Positions 12,201 through 23,212 of a DNA stretch of 64,000 nt are shown here, piece by piece (within the stretch, counting starts at the first letter, position 1; each line of letters opens with the position of its first letter). Location of the stretch: the NCBI RefSeq assembly GCF_000224145.3, contig NW_004190506.2:615517-679516 (forward strand). Reading direction: 5' to 3'. The notes beneath the pieces were generated by a model. The model ran no database searches. It was not told where the DNA came from and saw only the letters and a list, made by a program, of their open reading frames with translations. The DNA is from Ciona intestinalis (taxonomy: Eukaryota > Chordata > Ascidiacea > Phlebobranchia > Cionidae). Position numbers and translations under genes: made by a program.

Positions 12201-13453
12201 TTTCTTTTTTATGCATAGCTAATAATTTGGAATTACAATTCATTAGTGACCACTGGGTTGGAACAATTGCCGTTAGTTGTACTGCCCAAAAACATATAGG
12301 CCCACAAGGGTAACAGCATTATCCCCGGGTTATAGAGGCAAGCGCGCTAACCACTATATTCCACGGCGCCGGAAGAACGAAATCTTTCGTTTATCGTTTG
12401 CAAACGTGACAAGCCTAAATACACCAATATAAGCAACTATAGGTCATGGTTTACTGCTTGACGTGATTTTATTAGCCATTCTCTTAAACTATTCTTGAAC
12501 TTAATGAACTTAACGTTTATTGCGTGTGTGTTTGCTGATGCAGCCGTTCCAGTTCAAACACCATGCATGGTTTACTTAGCAATTAATCATGTTGTTCATT
12601 GAGTGTTTGCGGGTTTTCGTACTTTCATATATTTCACATTATCGGTATAAGTAATTAGATAGTTGTTTACACAAAATTATCAATTGGTGCTGGGCCGGAT
12701 CGGTTGCTATCACGAGAATATACAAGCTGACACACACATGAATTACCCAATTAACATCGTAAATAATACACACCTTACTGTGCATATCCATTTACACCTG
12801 CAAACACTAAATGGTATATATGGCTTCATTCATAATATGCGAAATATTTTAATGTAAGAGTGTAACAGTCTGTTTATCAAACGCGTTGTTACTTTTCTGC
12901 TTTATTCATTAACATGTTACTGCTGTTTTACCGTTGCCACTGCCTTTACGCCCTAGATTGTTCTGTTCTTCGATATCTTAAGCGAAGAGACAGTTAAATT
13001 TCATTCAACCAAAAGGTAGTATAGAATGGATTTTTTTTCTCCAAAAATGTTATCCAATGCCAAATACGAAAGTGTAAGTAACGTTTTTAGAAGGTTATTT
13101 AGACTTGTATGCGCGCTTACGTGCGAATAAAGGCGTTAGCGCTCCCCCTTTTTACATTACATATTATACTGCATTCTTACATTTAAAATGGTCCCGGCTT
13201 CGAGGCCATAGGTTCGGTACGAAGCTTCTACAGCATCTAACAAAGCGCGTTCTACTGCCGGGATAACTTTTTCGCGACCAAACTTGTAAGGTTCCAGGAA
13301 CGGCACCATCACCCAGAAGTTGAATTTGTAAGTAACATTAAATCCAGGGTTGATATTGCACTTGTGTTGATTCTGACCCACCGTGCCCCCTCCTGTCAAC
13401 GTCATCAAAATGACGTATGACACAAATAAATTGACAAATATGTGATTTTGCAT
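206..13453 (-). CDS. Receptor guanylyl cyclase, natriuretic-peptide-receptor type (3' end outside window)
   Basis: Membrane receptor predicted to make cGMP on ligand binding. Coding exons in transcript order: 13453-13181, 12041-11815, 11511-11371, 11064-10868, 7575-7384, 7130-6929, 5638-5470, 5015-4874, 4780-4708, 4560-4458, 4349-4188, 3565-3414, 2985-2792, 2518-2372, 2188-2005, 1609-1438, 1065-904, 336-206. Phases join throughout (about 1007 codons). Domains: signal peptide (starts [10 protein letters not shown]); ANF-receptor-like ectodomain to ~515; one TM helix ~516-539; kinase-homology domain ~560-850 with VSVK lysine and DFG, but HGNLKSSNC in place of HRD, so a pseudokinase as in the family; dimerisation helix ([11 protein letters not shown]); cyclase domain from ~911 with metal-site SDIVGFT and guanine-selective VETIGDAYM. 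The last ~100 cyclase residues are off the left edge. An upstream in-frame acceptor for the cyclase exon (AG at 1112-1111) would add 15 residues. The exact ligand class cannot be told from sequence. Confidence 0.93.
461..578 (-). mobile_element. SINE fragment (tRNA-headed family, tail part)
   Basis: The family reads on the plus strand as GAATGTAACTT, ACGACAGTCGTTATAACAC, CACCTCGTGCCCGCTTACGA when the SINE itself is on the minus strand. This copy holds the tail half. Confidence 0.75.
664..860 (-). mobile_element. MITE copy (~195 bp family, Cimi-1-like)
   Basis: Family consensus as read here: ends TAGTAGGGTGGGG..CCCACCCTACTA flanked by TA, with an internal block TTTGTTTACTACCAAATGGG. Strand + is taken as the one reading AGCACATAATATCC near its left end. 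This copy is near full length but diverged at its left end. Confidence 0.85.
1777..1965 (+). mobile_element. MITE copy
   Basis: Left end GAGTGGGGTAATATGGGACA, internal TTTACTACCAAATGGGACGG. Right end decayed. Confidence 0.8.
2546..2690 (-). mobile_element. SINE fragment
   Basis: GGAATGTAACTTCATCCTCG, GGAAAACGACAGTCGTTATA, CTCGTGCCCGCTTACGAGTT, followed by a poly-T/poly-G run. Confidence 0.8.
3008..3115 (-). mobile_element. SINE fragment, decayed
   Basis: GGAATGTAACCTATTTACCC, then CACACACCTCGCGC; central block diverged. Confidence 0.65.
3576..3803 (-). mobile_element. SINE copy with intact tRNA-like head and (ATTC)n tail, interrupted by the assembly gap
   Basis: On the minus strand it starts CCGGCGCCGTGGCGTAGTGG (box A TGGCGTAGTGG), has box B GGGTTCAAGCC, then the body, and ends in an ATTC repeat. 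This defines the family as a tRNA-derived pol III SINE with a simple-repeat tail. Confidence 0.88.
3670..3719. other. Assembly gap (50 N)
   Basis: Run of N inside a SINE copy, in an intron of the guanylyl cyclase. Confidence 1.
3818..4060 (-). mobile_element. SINE copy, partly diverged
   Basis: AATGAATGAATAAGTGCCAC, AAAGACAGTCGTTATAACAC, CACCTGGTGC, GTAACTTTGTGGGTGACG. Directly adjoins the preceding copy. Confidence 0.75.
5137..5247 (+). mobile_element. SINE fragment
   Basis: CAAGCGGGCACGAGGTGTAT and AAAGCAAGTTACATTTGA; opposite orientation to the copies above. Confidence 0.78.
5749..5944 (+). mobile_element. MITE copy, full length
   Basis: TAGTAGGGTGGGG to CCCACCCCACTGTA. Sits back-to-back with the opposite-orientation copy at 5951. 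Confidence 0.9.
5951..6150 (-). mobile_element. MITE copy, full length
   Basis: TATAGTAGGGCGGG to CCCCCACTCTACTATA. Together with the preceding copy forms an inverted pair in one intron. Confidence 0.9.
6701..6897 (+). mobile_element. MITE copy, full length
   Basis: TAGTAGGGTGGGGTAAGATG to TCCCGCCCTACCA. Confidence 0.9.
7188..7366 (+). mobile_element. MITE copy, internally shortened
   Basis: TAGTAGGGTAAGAG at the left end, CCCCCACTCTATTATA at the right. The block carrying AGCACATAATATCC is lost. Confidence 0.8.
7595..7772 (+). mobile_element. Decayed MITE copy
   Basis: Internal block TGATCGTGTTTTAAACAATT and TTTGTTTACTACCAAATTG intact. Both ends are strongly diverged. Confidence 0.65.
8300..8402 (+). 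mobile_element. SINE fragment
   Basis: GGTAACTTGTGAGTGGGCAC through GAACGACTGTC to AAATAAGTTGCATTCA. Confidence 0.78.
8800..8996 (-). mobile_element. MITE copy, full length
   Basis: TATAGTAAGGTGGGG to CCCCATTCTGCTTTATA. Confidence 0.88.
10632..10810 (-). mobile_element. MITE copy, diverged
   Basis: Left end ATAGTATGCTGGGGTAAGAT, right end decayed to TATCCCATCAGCGCTATAAT. Confidence 0.75.
12060..12374 (-). mobile_element. SINE copy, near full length (~315 bp)
   Basis: From AATACAAATGTAACTTGCTT to AGCGCGCTAACCACTATATT and CCACGGCGCCGGA. The tRNA-like head carries a short insertion in box A. Confidence 0.85.
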
Positions 13454-13632
13454 CGTTTATACTAAACGCGAAAAAACATTCTGCAAAGTTGAAGTATACC
13501 ACGTTTTGTTACACTTTAGAAGTAATACACATTTTTCAGCCCTACATTTCTAAGTAATATTTTTAACCTTAGAACTTTCAGCAGTTCATATTATACGGTG
13601 ACTTGAAAAAATCTAACATTTCTATTCACACA

Positions 13633-13804
13633 TATAGTAGGATGGGGAAAGATAGGACACCTTTTCATTCTATTTTCTCGTCGTATTTGGTGGTAAACAA
13701 AGACATTCAAAGAATTGCAAAACTGTATCCTTACAACTTCCATAGACTGATGCTAATTGTTTTTAAAAACAACGATCAAGATAGTGTCCCATCTTACTAT
13801 ATAT
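13633..13804 (-). mobile_element. MITE copy, shortened
   Basis: ATAGTAGGATGGGGAAAGAT to TGTCCCATCTTACTATATA. Lies just upstream of the guanylyl cyclase start. Confidence 0.85.
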
Positions 13805-14222
13805 AATGCTAAACTTCGTAGACTTTTTTTTGGTTGATTTTCGTATTCCGATAATGGGTTATAACTTTGTGCAACTCGTTCCCGATCATATTATTTGCTT
13901 GCTTCGACTAAAGTATCTCGCATGACCAACTCTAACTCAAAGTAACTCTGGGTAACTGTTGGTCTGTTCATTTATCATTAACCAAACTATACATTAAAGG
14001 AAGATATAGCTTGTGTTGGCTTTAATATTCGTATGTGTGCTCTACACTTGAGCGGACGTAACATACATATAGCGCCCAGACTGGAACTAGGGCTCGGCTT
14101 AAACAAATTATTATGATTAATTTTGAAAGCAAATTTGACTTTCTTGTAACGAGTCGACGCTTCGATATTTTTATTTAACCTGTCCCCCTCTCGCTGTCAG
14201 TCGGTTACATTGTGACGTCACA

Positions 14223-14260
14223 ATTCGAAGACAAGAACAATTCGAAGACAAGAACAATTC
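14223..14260. repeat. Short tandem repeat, 17-bp unit
   Basis: AATTCGAAGACAAGAAC occurs twice in a row with a third partial unit. Confidence 0.85.
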
Positions 14261-15689
14261 AAAGTCCGGAACTTTACTTTAATTTAACTTAAAATTGACC
14301 TTTGACCTATTTACCACTTCCGTTTCTTCCGACAAAAAATTACTGCATTTTAAGACCAACATTTTTTCAAACATTTTATTTGTAAAACAAACGCATTGTG
14401 TCTGGCAACTACAGTTTCTAATTCGGCCTGGTATGTTCTAGCCTATACACGTGCTGGCTGTAAAACGCTTACACAAAATTCTTCGGCCTCGTTTAGTCTT
14501 TAATACGAATTGCTTCTCGTAACTCTTTTACTGCGTAACACGAAGCGTTATGGGTTTCTGTTTATTTAATTATTGACGTTGCTTAGTGAACAAACAAATT
14601 GCCAGCGATATATAAATGGCGGTGACGAGCGGGTGTTACACCTAACACGTACCCGAGTGGGAATGCTAAAGTTTTGGACGGGGTATCCAATAAAACTTTT
14701 TTTAATGTAACACAACATAGAGCGTTACTATACTTTGAATTAAACCGTTAAAATCTGAAATTAAAGACCAAATTGAAACCCAAACAGTACTGATGGCTTA
14801 TAATTTACATAATACCCAAAATTTACTTTGTAATAGTCTATGTCTTTACAATAACCTACCTTTTGGTTTCAGGTATAAACGATCGTTTTGGTGTGACATC
14901 CATAACATCTTATTTGGTCTTTAAGTCGAATTTCCCAATACTGATTTTGAAGGTTATTCTTGGGTTCGATGATTGAATTGTGTTGAATGAACAAGATCAG
15001 TAGTAATAGCTTAATTGGGCGGTTGGTTTGTTGTAGTCTGTGATTTGTCAATAAGCATGAGGCGTTGCCAACCCAGAAACAATGCTGGACGTGCTTTAAA
15101 TTTTCTTCGGAAACATCCTATAGTTTACCGCCTAATACAATTAGGAAACAGCCAACGTTTTTATCTGTAACTTAGGTAAAAATATAAATACTGTCATTGA
15201 AGCATGGCTGTCAAATATCCCGTATGGAAATATATGTTCCGTTTCTTATGCTTAACTCTTTCATACAACAGCCTTAAATATACTAAACAGTTACAACATC
15301 CAACTCGAATGCAAGCCGTCACTATGAAACCAAAAGCAAGAACAAAGTGGCGTGTAAAAAGTGCGAAAAGCGCCGCGTAATAATTACTGCCCGCCTGTGC
15401 GTTCAGGACAATCAACGTAGCTCTAAAAACGCAATCACAAATGGTCAAAGCAATACACCCTTACTTCGCATCACTGTTTACTCTCTGCCGGGTGTTTGAT
15501 CCAGTAAACGACGTCAAAATCATGGCAAAGATACGTTTTAGTACAGATCTTTAATTATAAACAGATTGGTTTACCGGAAATGTTAGGCACATGCGGTTAA
15601 AACGAGTTGAACCCAGTATAGAAACATAAACCACACAGACTGTTTTGTATATTCTGTATTCACAAATTTACACTTAACAATAGGCGTGC

Positions 15690-18600
15690 TTATTTCTTTT
15701 TAGCAGACTTGTTGTAATCGTCTAACATTCCCGATGATTCCTCGGTTATTTCACTAAGGTTGCTGCTTCCAGGTTGGCTGCGCTCGCGGGGACCATCTAG
15801 CGGTATTATAGAACATGTAGACGTGAAGGAATCTTGAGCGGTATTATCTGTTTTGGTAAAAACAAGTTGCTGCTAAAAAATATTTACTGAAACTGGCAAA
15901 CAAGTTTTATATATACATTAGTATTTGGACCTTAAGTTAAAATTATCGCTTGACTTAAAATGTACTTTTATGTAACAGAATACCCGTGTTATACCGACAG
16001 CCTTGCAAGGGTAAATAAATGACATACATATTCGTACCTTTCAATCTAGCTTGTGCAACATGCTGTAACTTGGCTCGCTGTCTTGGAAATTCCTTCAGAA
16101 CTTCGTTGAAATCATCTACAGACAGTGAGTACAGGTAGCAATACGTCTCGGCTGTCACGCTTGCAACTCGTCGTAGGTTTTGCTGAAAAAATACGTCATT
16201 CCAACACAAAACCACGAATGTATTACTGTGGGGTAAGATGGCATATCGCAGGGACCCAACCATATATGTGCCATCTTATCCCGTCCTACTGTATTTCAAT
16301 ACAAACAATGAAGATGGGATACCTTTAGCACATAATATCCAAATATCCTGATCGTGTTTTAAACAATTGACAATGGTCTATCGGAGTCGTGAGGATATGA
16401 TTTTACAACTCTTTCAATGTTCTTTGTTTACTACCAAATGGGACGAGGAAAGAGAAAAAAAAGATTATCCCCCATATATGTCCCATCTCACCCCCACCAT
16501 GTATTTTAATTCCACTACCATACCTGTAGTAACGCTATTTCTCCGAAATAACATCCATCAGATAAGCTCTGTTCAATTTTATGCTGGGCGGACTTGATCG
16601 TGACTGTACCTCGGTTGATAAAATACATTTTCTTACCTTCTGTTCCCTCCTATATGAAAATAGACCCAATACGTTATTGCAATAAACAGTAATTGTGTAT
16701 AACATATAAGCAATGTACATTTTAAACATGTGCAACAAACTTCGTCATTCTGTTGAAGACGACTGTATTAAGTTGGCTGTACACAGTATCCGGAATTCGT
16801 CCGTTTTGTCTGTTTTGTCCGGATTTCGCTGCCGCATGCGGAACTCGGTAATGGGTTTTCCTACGACTTCGCAAGCGAATTCGCATGCCGGATACTGTGT
16901 ACAGCCACCTAAAGTCGGTACGCAAGCTGAACAGGTGTAGTAGGAAGGGTAAGATGGGACATGTTTTTATTCTTTTTTCTCGTCCCATTTGGTAATAACC
17001 AAAGAATATTCAAAGATATTAAAAAGACCACTTTTACTTTAAACACGATTCAGAAGCATGGGACATAGGTGCTAAGAAAATCACATCGTGCCCCACAGTA
17101 CTATACAATATTACTTAGTCACTGGTTTTAACAATAAACTCGCTGCACCTTGACAATAACTTCATCATTGAGAAAAACTTCAAAGTTAAGCTTTCCCAAC
17201 ATTGCGGCCACGAAACTTGGGTCAGCTTCGTTGAAAAATGGAACTTGGTCGACCAAATCTTTGCAGTTGTATTGTATTACCTATGAGTGTATCAGTATGG
17301 TTTATACATGATTATTTAAAGTTGTTACTGTATAAATATATAACAAGTGAGTCTCGCCTGCTTAAATATATAAGCATTGGGGGTTAATAGGTTTTGAACC
17401 GTATTTCTGCCATATTTCTGTAGACAATGGCGTTATTTCATATCTGTTTCCTTTATTGTTCAAAACTATGGATAAAAGCGGAAAAATCGTTCAAAAGTCG
17501 AAACGAATTTACAGATATGCGAAACAACAAAAAACAGACCCAGCTTGGTTGTCAACACTTTAATAAAGATTTCGTAGCACTGTATTATATATCAACTGTT
17601 GAAAGTTTAATTGGTCCAAATTACCTCGTCTCTCAAGTTATGGTTTAATTCTGTCAGAATTCGTTCTTCGTCAAACATTTTTCCTTGGAATCGGTTTTCA
17701 TAATAATCCGAGATCCGGTGACGTAGACCAGAAGGTAGTTTGCGGAATTGCATGTATTCCTTTACTTGCATGTACTTAGAGATATGGTTTGAGTTAGGGT
17801 TTAGTGACTTTGAGGTTCTGTCACCAAAATAAGTTTAGGCGTCAAGTGAAAATCTTTTGGGAAGCATGGAAGCTTTTATTTATATGTTCATCCTTATATA
17901 TATTGTTGAATAAATGAACGTTTCTTATACCCTGGTGTGGCGGGCAACGACAGTCGTTATATCACAGATGTTCTGTTTCACACGCCCGTGCCCACTTGCA
18001 AGTTACCAGCACGTATATGGAAGCAATATATGACATGAAACCAATTCATCAATAACTTTAAACAAATCAAAACAATATAAAAAAGGAATTCCCATAGGTA
18101 TATAACTGATCTAGATGTTGTCATATCAGATGCATTTACGGAATCTATGGATAAGTTTCGATTCCAATGTACTTCTCTTGTGGAGTCGTTCATTACACAC
18201 CGCAAATCAATATTCTATTGACGAAAGTTACCTTTTCCTTGTAAGCCCTTTTCGATGCGTCCATGGATTGAATCAAAGAGGTTGCGTTGCCAATAAAGAG
18301 AGCAAAGCACATTGCACCAGAACACATGCTAACATACGTCACCCATACATCAACTAAGCCTTGAGGAGGGAACAAACCGTATCCAATGCAAAGCATATGG
18401 CTGGTGGACTTGAATACTGACCACGAGTATCGCTCCCAAATAGTAACGTTGCTCAACTAAAAATTTGTATTATTGTCCATTAGGTGATCCAGGGTACGAA
18501 TGTTTTACGCGGACGTGTGTTAAAAACTATATTATGTGGTTCATATATAACACGCACTGAATTCTGTAGCCGTGTATAACATAACGTATAGTAGGTTGGG

Positions 18601-21042
18601 GAAAGATGGGACTCCTTTTGATTCTATTTTCGTTTCATTTGGTAGTAAACAAAGAACATTCAAAGAATTTTAAAACCGACTGCCATAGATCATTGTTAAT
18701 TATTCAAAACACGATCAGGATATTTAGATATTATGTGCTAAAAGTGTCCCGTCTTTCCCAACCATACTATACAATGAGTTACTAATATGATTTTAAATTA
18801 GCGATAAATTTTAGTAACATACTTAGTATAGTTTTAAATGGGGTGGGTTTATATTGATTGACAAACTTACATGAAGATTACGGTCTCGAACCCACGTTTT
18901 CTCCGGAAAGTCGAGAAACATAGGAACCATATATTGGAGACAGCCATTGAAATGACAAATAAACAACATTAGCATAATAAGATTGAATATTCGAGCGAAA
19001 GCAAGCGCCATCTCGTATTGGAAATTGAATATCTGTAGAAATTTTACAGGCATACTCAACTTGAAACATTTGCCAGTAGACAAATAATATCGTAAAATCG
19101 AGAAATTGGCTAAAAAGATTGCTCGTAGAAAAAGATTTTACATGTTTTCTCGNTAAATTTAAATGTTAGGTGTCATAAAATATCCAAAAGTATCGTGACG
19201 TCACCTCCTCCCATTGTTTCATGTACCGGATGAACCTCGACAGCCGCAGGAGGCGCAACAGAGCGAGAATTTTCGCGAATCTGAGCAAGCTAAGAGCTTT
19301 GAGGCCCGTCTCTGCCATAGAGGAGGCCCCGTCCTGTGGAAAGAAGTAATTATATAATTGGAATATTATGTTTTCAGTTATATTGACTTAGTTGGAGTCA
19401 CTTTTTTTCATTCATCGATTATCTTTATTAAATCAATGCATACAAATGTATTCACATTTCTTTCCAAGCTTTTAAATAATGTATACTATACGAGTCTATA
19501 CTTACGATTATCGTAAAAACCAGATCGAAAGGAAAAGTTGAGACAAGGTCAATGGTAAACCAAGTTTTAAGGTACATCATTCGTATTTGTTTCGGATCCA
19601 AAATCACTTCACTGTCTGGCCCATCAATTACAATTCCAGTCCGAAAATTGATAATAATATCGGTCAGGAACCATGTGTCGGAAACGGCCTGGAAAACAAA
19701 ATTAATATCTTACTTTTTCCATATTTAAAAGCGTCAATGACTTTTAAGGTTTATTACGTCTGCGCAATTTTCCACAATCTTTCTATAGCTATAAAATTGT
19801 AATTTCGGTATGATCTATATACACCATACAAAACTCGGGTGGTGTCAAGCCCGGTTTGCTGGTTTTTATTACATTTAAAACTGTAAAATAATACGTCTTC
19901 TTGTCAATAATCCAATATTGGTTATCACAAAATCCGATAAAATGCCCACAGTGTGTTAAAAGCAATGGATACCAATCAATTAAGTGCTCCACAAGAACGG
20001 TTTTAAATATCGTATAGAGTAGACTATAGAGTGCTATGTGCAATTTACTGAAGCCGTCTGTTTCTGTATTAGAAGGTCGTATTCGTGTTTTTACAAGGAC
20101 TTTATTTCAATCGTTCAGGGTTAGCCTGCCTAATCGATTTTAAGTCAGAAACGATGATGTTACGTGTAGTTTGGAGAGGGCACGAGAGTTCTGAAATCGT
20201 TAGGTGTTGACGCGGTATTTATATAACGGTATACGGTATACACGGAAAAGCATGGTTTGGATCTAAATGCAGATTTTCTGTCGAATACTTCGATACAGCC
20301 TTTGGTAAAATTGTTGTAACTAACATTTAAAAGTGGTAAGTGGTGTCAAAAAACAAGTATATATGGGGAACATGATGACACTTACTTTAAATGGCAACCA
20401 AGCAGAATCGTCGTCCTTCCAGAAAGAAATGATAACCGGGATTAAAATAATGTTGACCAGCAATAAAACCAAAGTGAACGAGTCCCATATAAACCGAAAA
20501 TTACTGTAAGGGTGAATAATCCAGCTTCCGGCCTTTTTTAGACGTTCCTGTTCTTCAATTACTGCTTTTTCACTACCATAAAGTTTGAGGGACATTTTAT
20601 TCATTGGAATCGACATTGAGCCCGTCACGCCCCTTCTAAAAGACGACTTATCTGGGTGCAAATGCATGGCGCTGGAAATACTACCTTGTGTAACTGAACG
20701 GGATGATACGAGCTTCTCGACCTGTTTTCGTTCCTTTTCTAACGCCTCTCTTACGTGTTCTTCTTCTTCTGCTTTAATATTTGCTTCGAACTGCTGACTT
20801 TTTCTCCGGACGAGACCCGGGTCCATGTTCATAGCGAGATAGCTAACAGTTGGTTCCGATGCTATAACCATATTGTTCGTGAGGTTATTGGTAGACGCCT
20901 CAACGTCATGATCATCAACTTGAACCGAAAATTGCGGTACATCGCTGCTACTTTCGGTTGCTAAGAAAATTTGAGGTACTTCGGGTGTGGGATCATTTTT
21001 GCTCTCATTTGGTTTTGAGCCCACTTTCCGTTTCGGAGGCAT
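15690..21042 (-). CDS. HCN: Hyperpolarization-activated cyclic-nucleotide-gated (HCN) cation channel
   Basis: Pacemaker-type Na+/K+ channel of the plasma membrane, opened by hyperpolarisation and modulated by cyclic nucleotides. Ten coding exons: 21042-20386, 19688-19506, 19333-19205, 19032-18871, 18456-18232, 17774-17625, 17280-17149, 16649-16524, 16182-16038, 15847-15690. All phases join, giving ~688 aa from MPPKRK to SAKKK stop. The HCN N-terminal block ([20 protein letters not shown]) is at ~164-183. S1 is ~183-208, S2-S3 220-280, S4 281-320 ([13 protein letters not shown]), S5 324-370. The selectivity filter CIGYG is at ~400-404, followed by S6, C-linker and a cyclic-nucleotide-binding domain ~540-636 with [10 protein letters not shown] and [12 protein letters not shown]. 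The C-terminal tail is only ~50 residues, far shorter than in vertebrate HCNs. Introns carry several MITEs. Ciona is known to have several HCN paralogues; which one this is I cannot say. Confidence 0.95.
16221..16293. mobile_element. Deletion derivative of the MITE, inverted ends only
   Basis: GGGGTAAGATGGCA and its inverse TGCCATCTTATCCC enclose ~20 bp. The whole internal region is missing. Lies in the HCN intron between coding exons 8 and 9. Confidence 0.75.
16310..16506 (+). mobile_element. MITE copy in HCN intron
   Basis: AAGATGGGATACCTTTAGCA to CCCATCTCACCCCCACCATG. With the preceding derivative it makes up most of this 341-bp intron. Confidence 0.85.
16774..16907. mobile_element. Foldback element with perfect 20-bp inverted ends, unrelated to the main MITE
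   Basis: TGGCTGTACACAGTATCCGG at 16774-16793 is repeated inverted at 16888-16907 around an 94-bp GC-richer core with CpGs. No clear target-site duplication was seen. It is 30 bp from the next MITE copy. Confidence 0.75.
16937..17107 (-). mobile_element. MITE copy, internally shortened
   Basis: TGTAGTAGGAAGGGTAAGAT to CCCCACAGTACTATACA. Confidence 0.8.
17908..18022 (-). mobile_element. SINE fragment in HCN intron
   Basis: GAATAAATGAACGTTTCTTA, GGCAACGACAGTCGTTATAT, GTGCCCACTTGCAAGTTACC. Confidence 0.78.
18587..18774 (-). mobile_element. MITE copy in HCN intron
   Basis: TATAGTAGGTTGGGGAAAGA to TTCCCAACCATACTATA. Confidence 0.9.
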
Positions 21043-23212
21043 CTTTGTGGGCTCTTAATCTTTACTTCGAGGTTATTTATGCCTAAACCAGGAAATTATC
21101 CCGCGGCAAACATATTTTACTTGGATTACAAACAGTGCAATTCAATTAATTATACGATTTACAATACAAATTCTTTAAAGTGACGTGTAAATCTTAATTG
21201 TTACTTCATAGAATTAAACGTATAACCGTATTAGTAAATGAAAACAAAAAACAGTATCACTTTAAACAGATATACTACTAACGAAAACANNNNNNNNNNN
21301 NNNNNNNNNNNNNNNNNNNNNNNNNNNNNNNNNNNNNNNNNNNNNNNNNNNNNNNNNNNNNNNNNNNNNNNNNNNNNNNNNNNNNNNNNNNNNNNNNNNN
21401 NNNNNNNNNNNNNNNNNNNNNNNNNNNNNNNNNNNNNNNNNNNNNNNNNNNNNNNNNNNNNNNNNNNNNNNNNNNNNNNNNNNNNNNNNNNNNNNNNNNN
21501 NNNNNNNNNNNNNNNNNNNNNNNNNNNNNNNNNNNNNNNNNNNNNNNNNNNNNNNNNNNNNNNNNNNNNNNNNNNNNNNNNNNNNNNNNNNNNNNNNNNN
21601 NNNNNNNNNNNNNNNNNNNNNNNNNNNNNNNNNNNNNNNNNNNNNNNNNNNNNNNNNNNNNNNNNNNNNNNNNNNNNNNNNNNNNNNNNNNNNNNNNNNN
21701 NNNNNNNNNNNNNNNNNNNNNNNNNNNNNNNNNNNNNNNNNNNNNNNNNNNNNNNNNNNNNNNNNNNNNNNNNNNNNNNNNNNNNNNNNCCAATTTGTTG
21801 TTGTTGTTTTATCCCACAGTTGTTTCCGTACAGCCTTTGGATTGACACCGTCGGGAATTGAAATTCAAGACCCTTAGCTTTGATGAACGTCTATGTATTG
21901 GCGTCGATAAATACGTGACGTATTCGGATAACGATTTTAGAAATTTGGCAGCAAAACAAGCGATGGAAAGGAAACAGCTGGATTAAACAGAACACTCGTG
22001 TTATGGCGAACTTCGATGCAAGATAGGATAAATAAGGTAAATTCATTCGTCACTGGTTATTTTAAACTAACACTAGAGTACAAGGAAGTAAATAACGGTG
22101 TTTATAAACCAGAGTGTAATCAAAATGTCAAAACGCTTGATTACAATATATTTTGTTTTATTTAAAAGAGTTACCAAACAACGCAGTGCAAGAATAATAT
22201 TTGCTGAATTTAAAACAAAGGAAGTTTTTAATTCTTCCATCTTAGGCTTAACCCCCTTACTTAGCAATACACATTGTTCAAACCAATTCGTTTTAATTTA
22301 AATATTCCACGTAATGATAAAGAGCAACGCTTGGCATAATTTGCAATTCGCCTCCTTATATAAAGACCAATATTTCATCGGTGATAATGAGTCACTGCAA
22401 TAGCGTATTCGGAAATTTGTAATACATGCTGATTTATCACGTACGCTAGCAACGTTGCAATTGAATACCGTTCTGGAGGCCGAGCAATGAATAAATTAGA
22501 ACAAATTAAACTACGATCACTTCCCTTCAATGCAAGGCCTAGCCATTGCATTGAATATCTAGGTCATGAACTTTTATACCACTTGATACAAAAAGGCATG
22601 GGTAGAAATAGTAATATCAATCACACAGCTACATGTTTGGCCTTTATACTGCTAACCTTAAAAGGTATGACCGGTGGGTGAAAAAAATAAGAGTGTTCAG
22701 CTTTATATAGCAGCAGTAAGGCACCCTCCGATTTATATTCTGTTCCAGGGCAGTGTGGTTTGCCGAAAGTAAATAAAGCTTGTTTGCCTGTAATACAAGC
22801 GCGCGCTTACCCTCTTGCGTTGCCGCCACGAAAAAGTTTAAACCTTTGCTTAGTCTGAAACCGAAGAGAAAAAGTTTCTTTCGTCGTTTTCTGTCGGTTA
22901 TGTGCGCACACCAGCAGTTAAAACATAGATTGTTGGCGAACGACAGCTAAGGACACAACGCGAGTTTAGGTAATGTGTACAGATATAGGCGTAAGAAAGG
23001 GTTTTAATACCATTACTACAACAGTAACTAGATTTTGGAGATTAGAGAATAGAAACGAATTGACCAAACTGTTGTTTAAGTTGACAGCGTGTTATTAAAA
23101 CCCACTCGAAATTGACTCTTATGATGCCTTTGTTCATACAGTAGTGATATACGTTAGCGATTTAAATTTTAGATAGGCTAGTAAATTATAAGGCTTGAAG
23201 GTTAAGATCACG
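21043..23212. other. Divergent intergenic region between HCN and the EMI-collagen gene
   Basis: About 2.2 kb between two divergent start codons, so both promoters should lie here. It contains the 500-N gap at 21290-21789. No repeats of the MITE or SINE family and no extra gene seen. Confidence 0.6.
21290..21789. other. Assembly gap (500 N)
   Basis: Run of N in the HCN/collagen intergenic region. A round 500 suggests unknown true size. Confidence 1.

Larger units (their letters stand above)
13454..15689. other. Intergenic region between guanylyl cyclase start and HCN stop
   Basis: Holds the presumed promoter and 5' UTR of the guanylyl cyclase and the HCN 3' UTR. Contains one MITE (13633-13804) and a short 17-bp tandem repeat at ~14223-14260. 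No further gene recognised. Confidence 0.6.

Noticed and set aside
21231..21861. Long frames across the 500-N gap
   Set aside because: They exist only because N was translated as open sequence.
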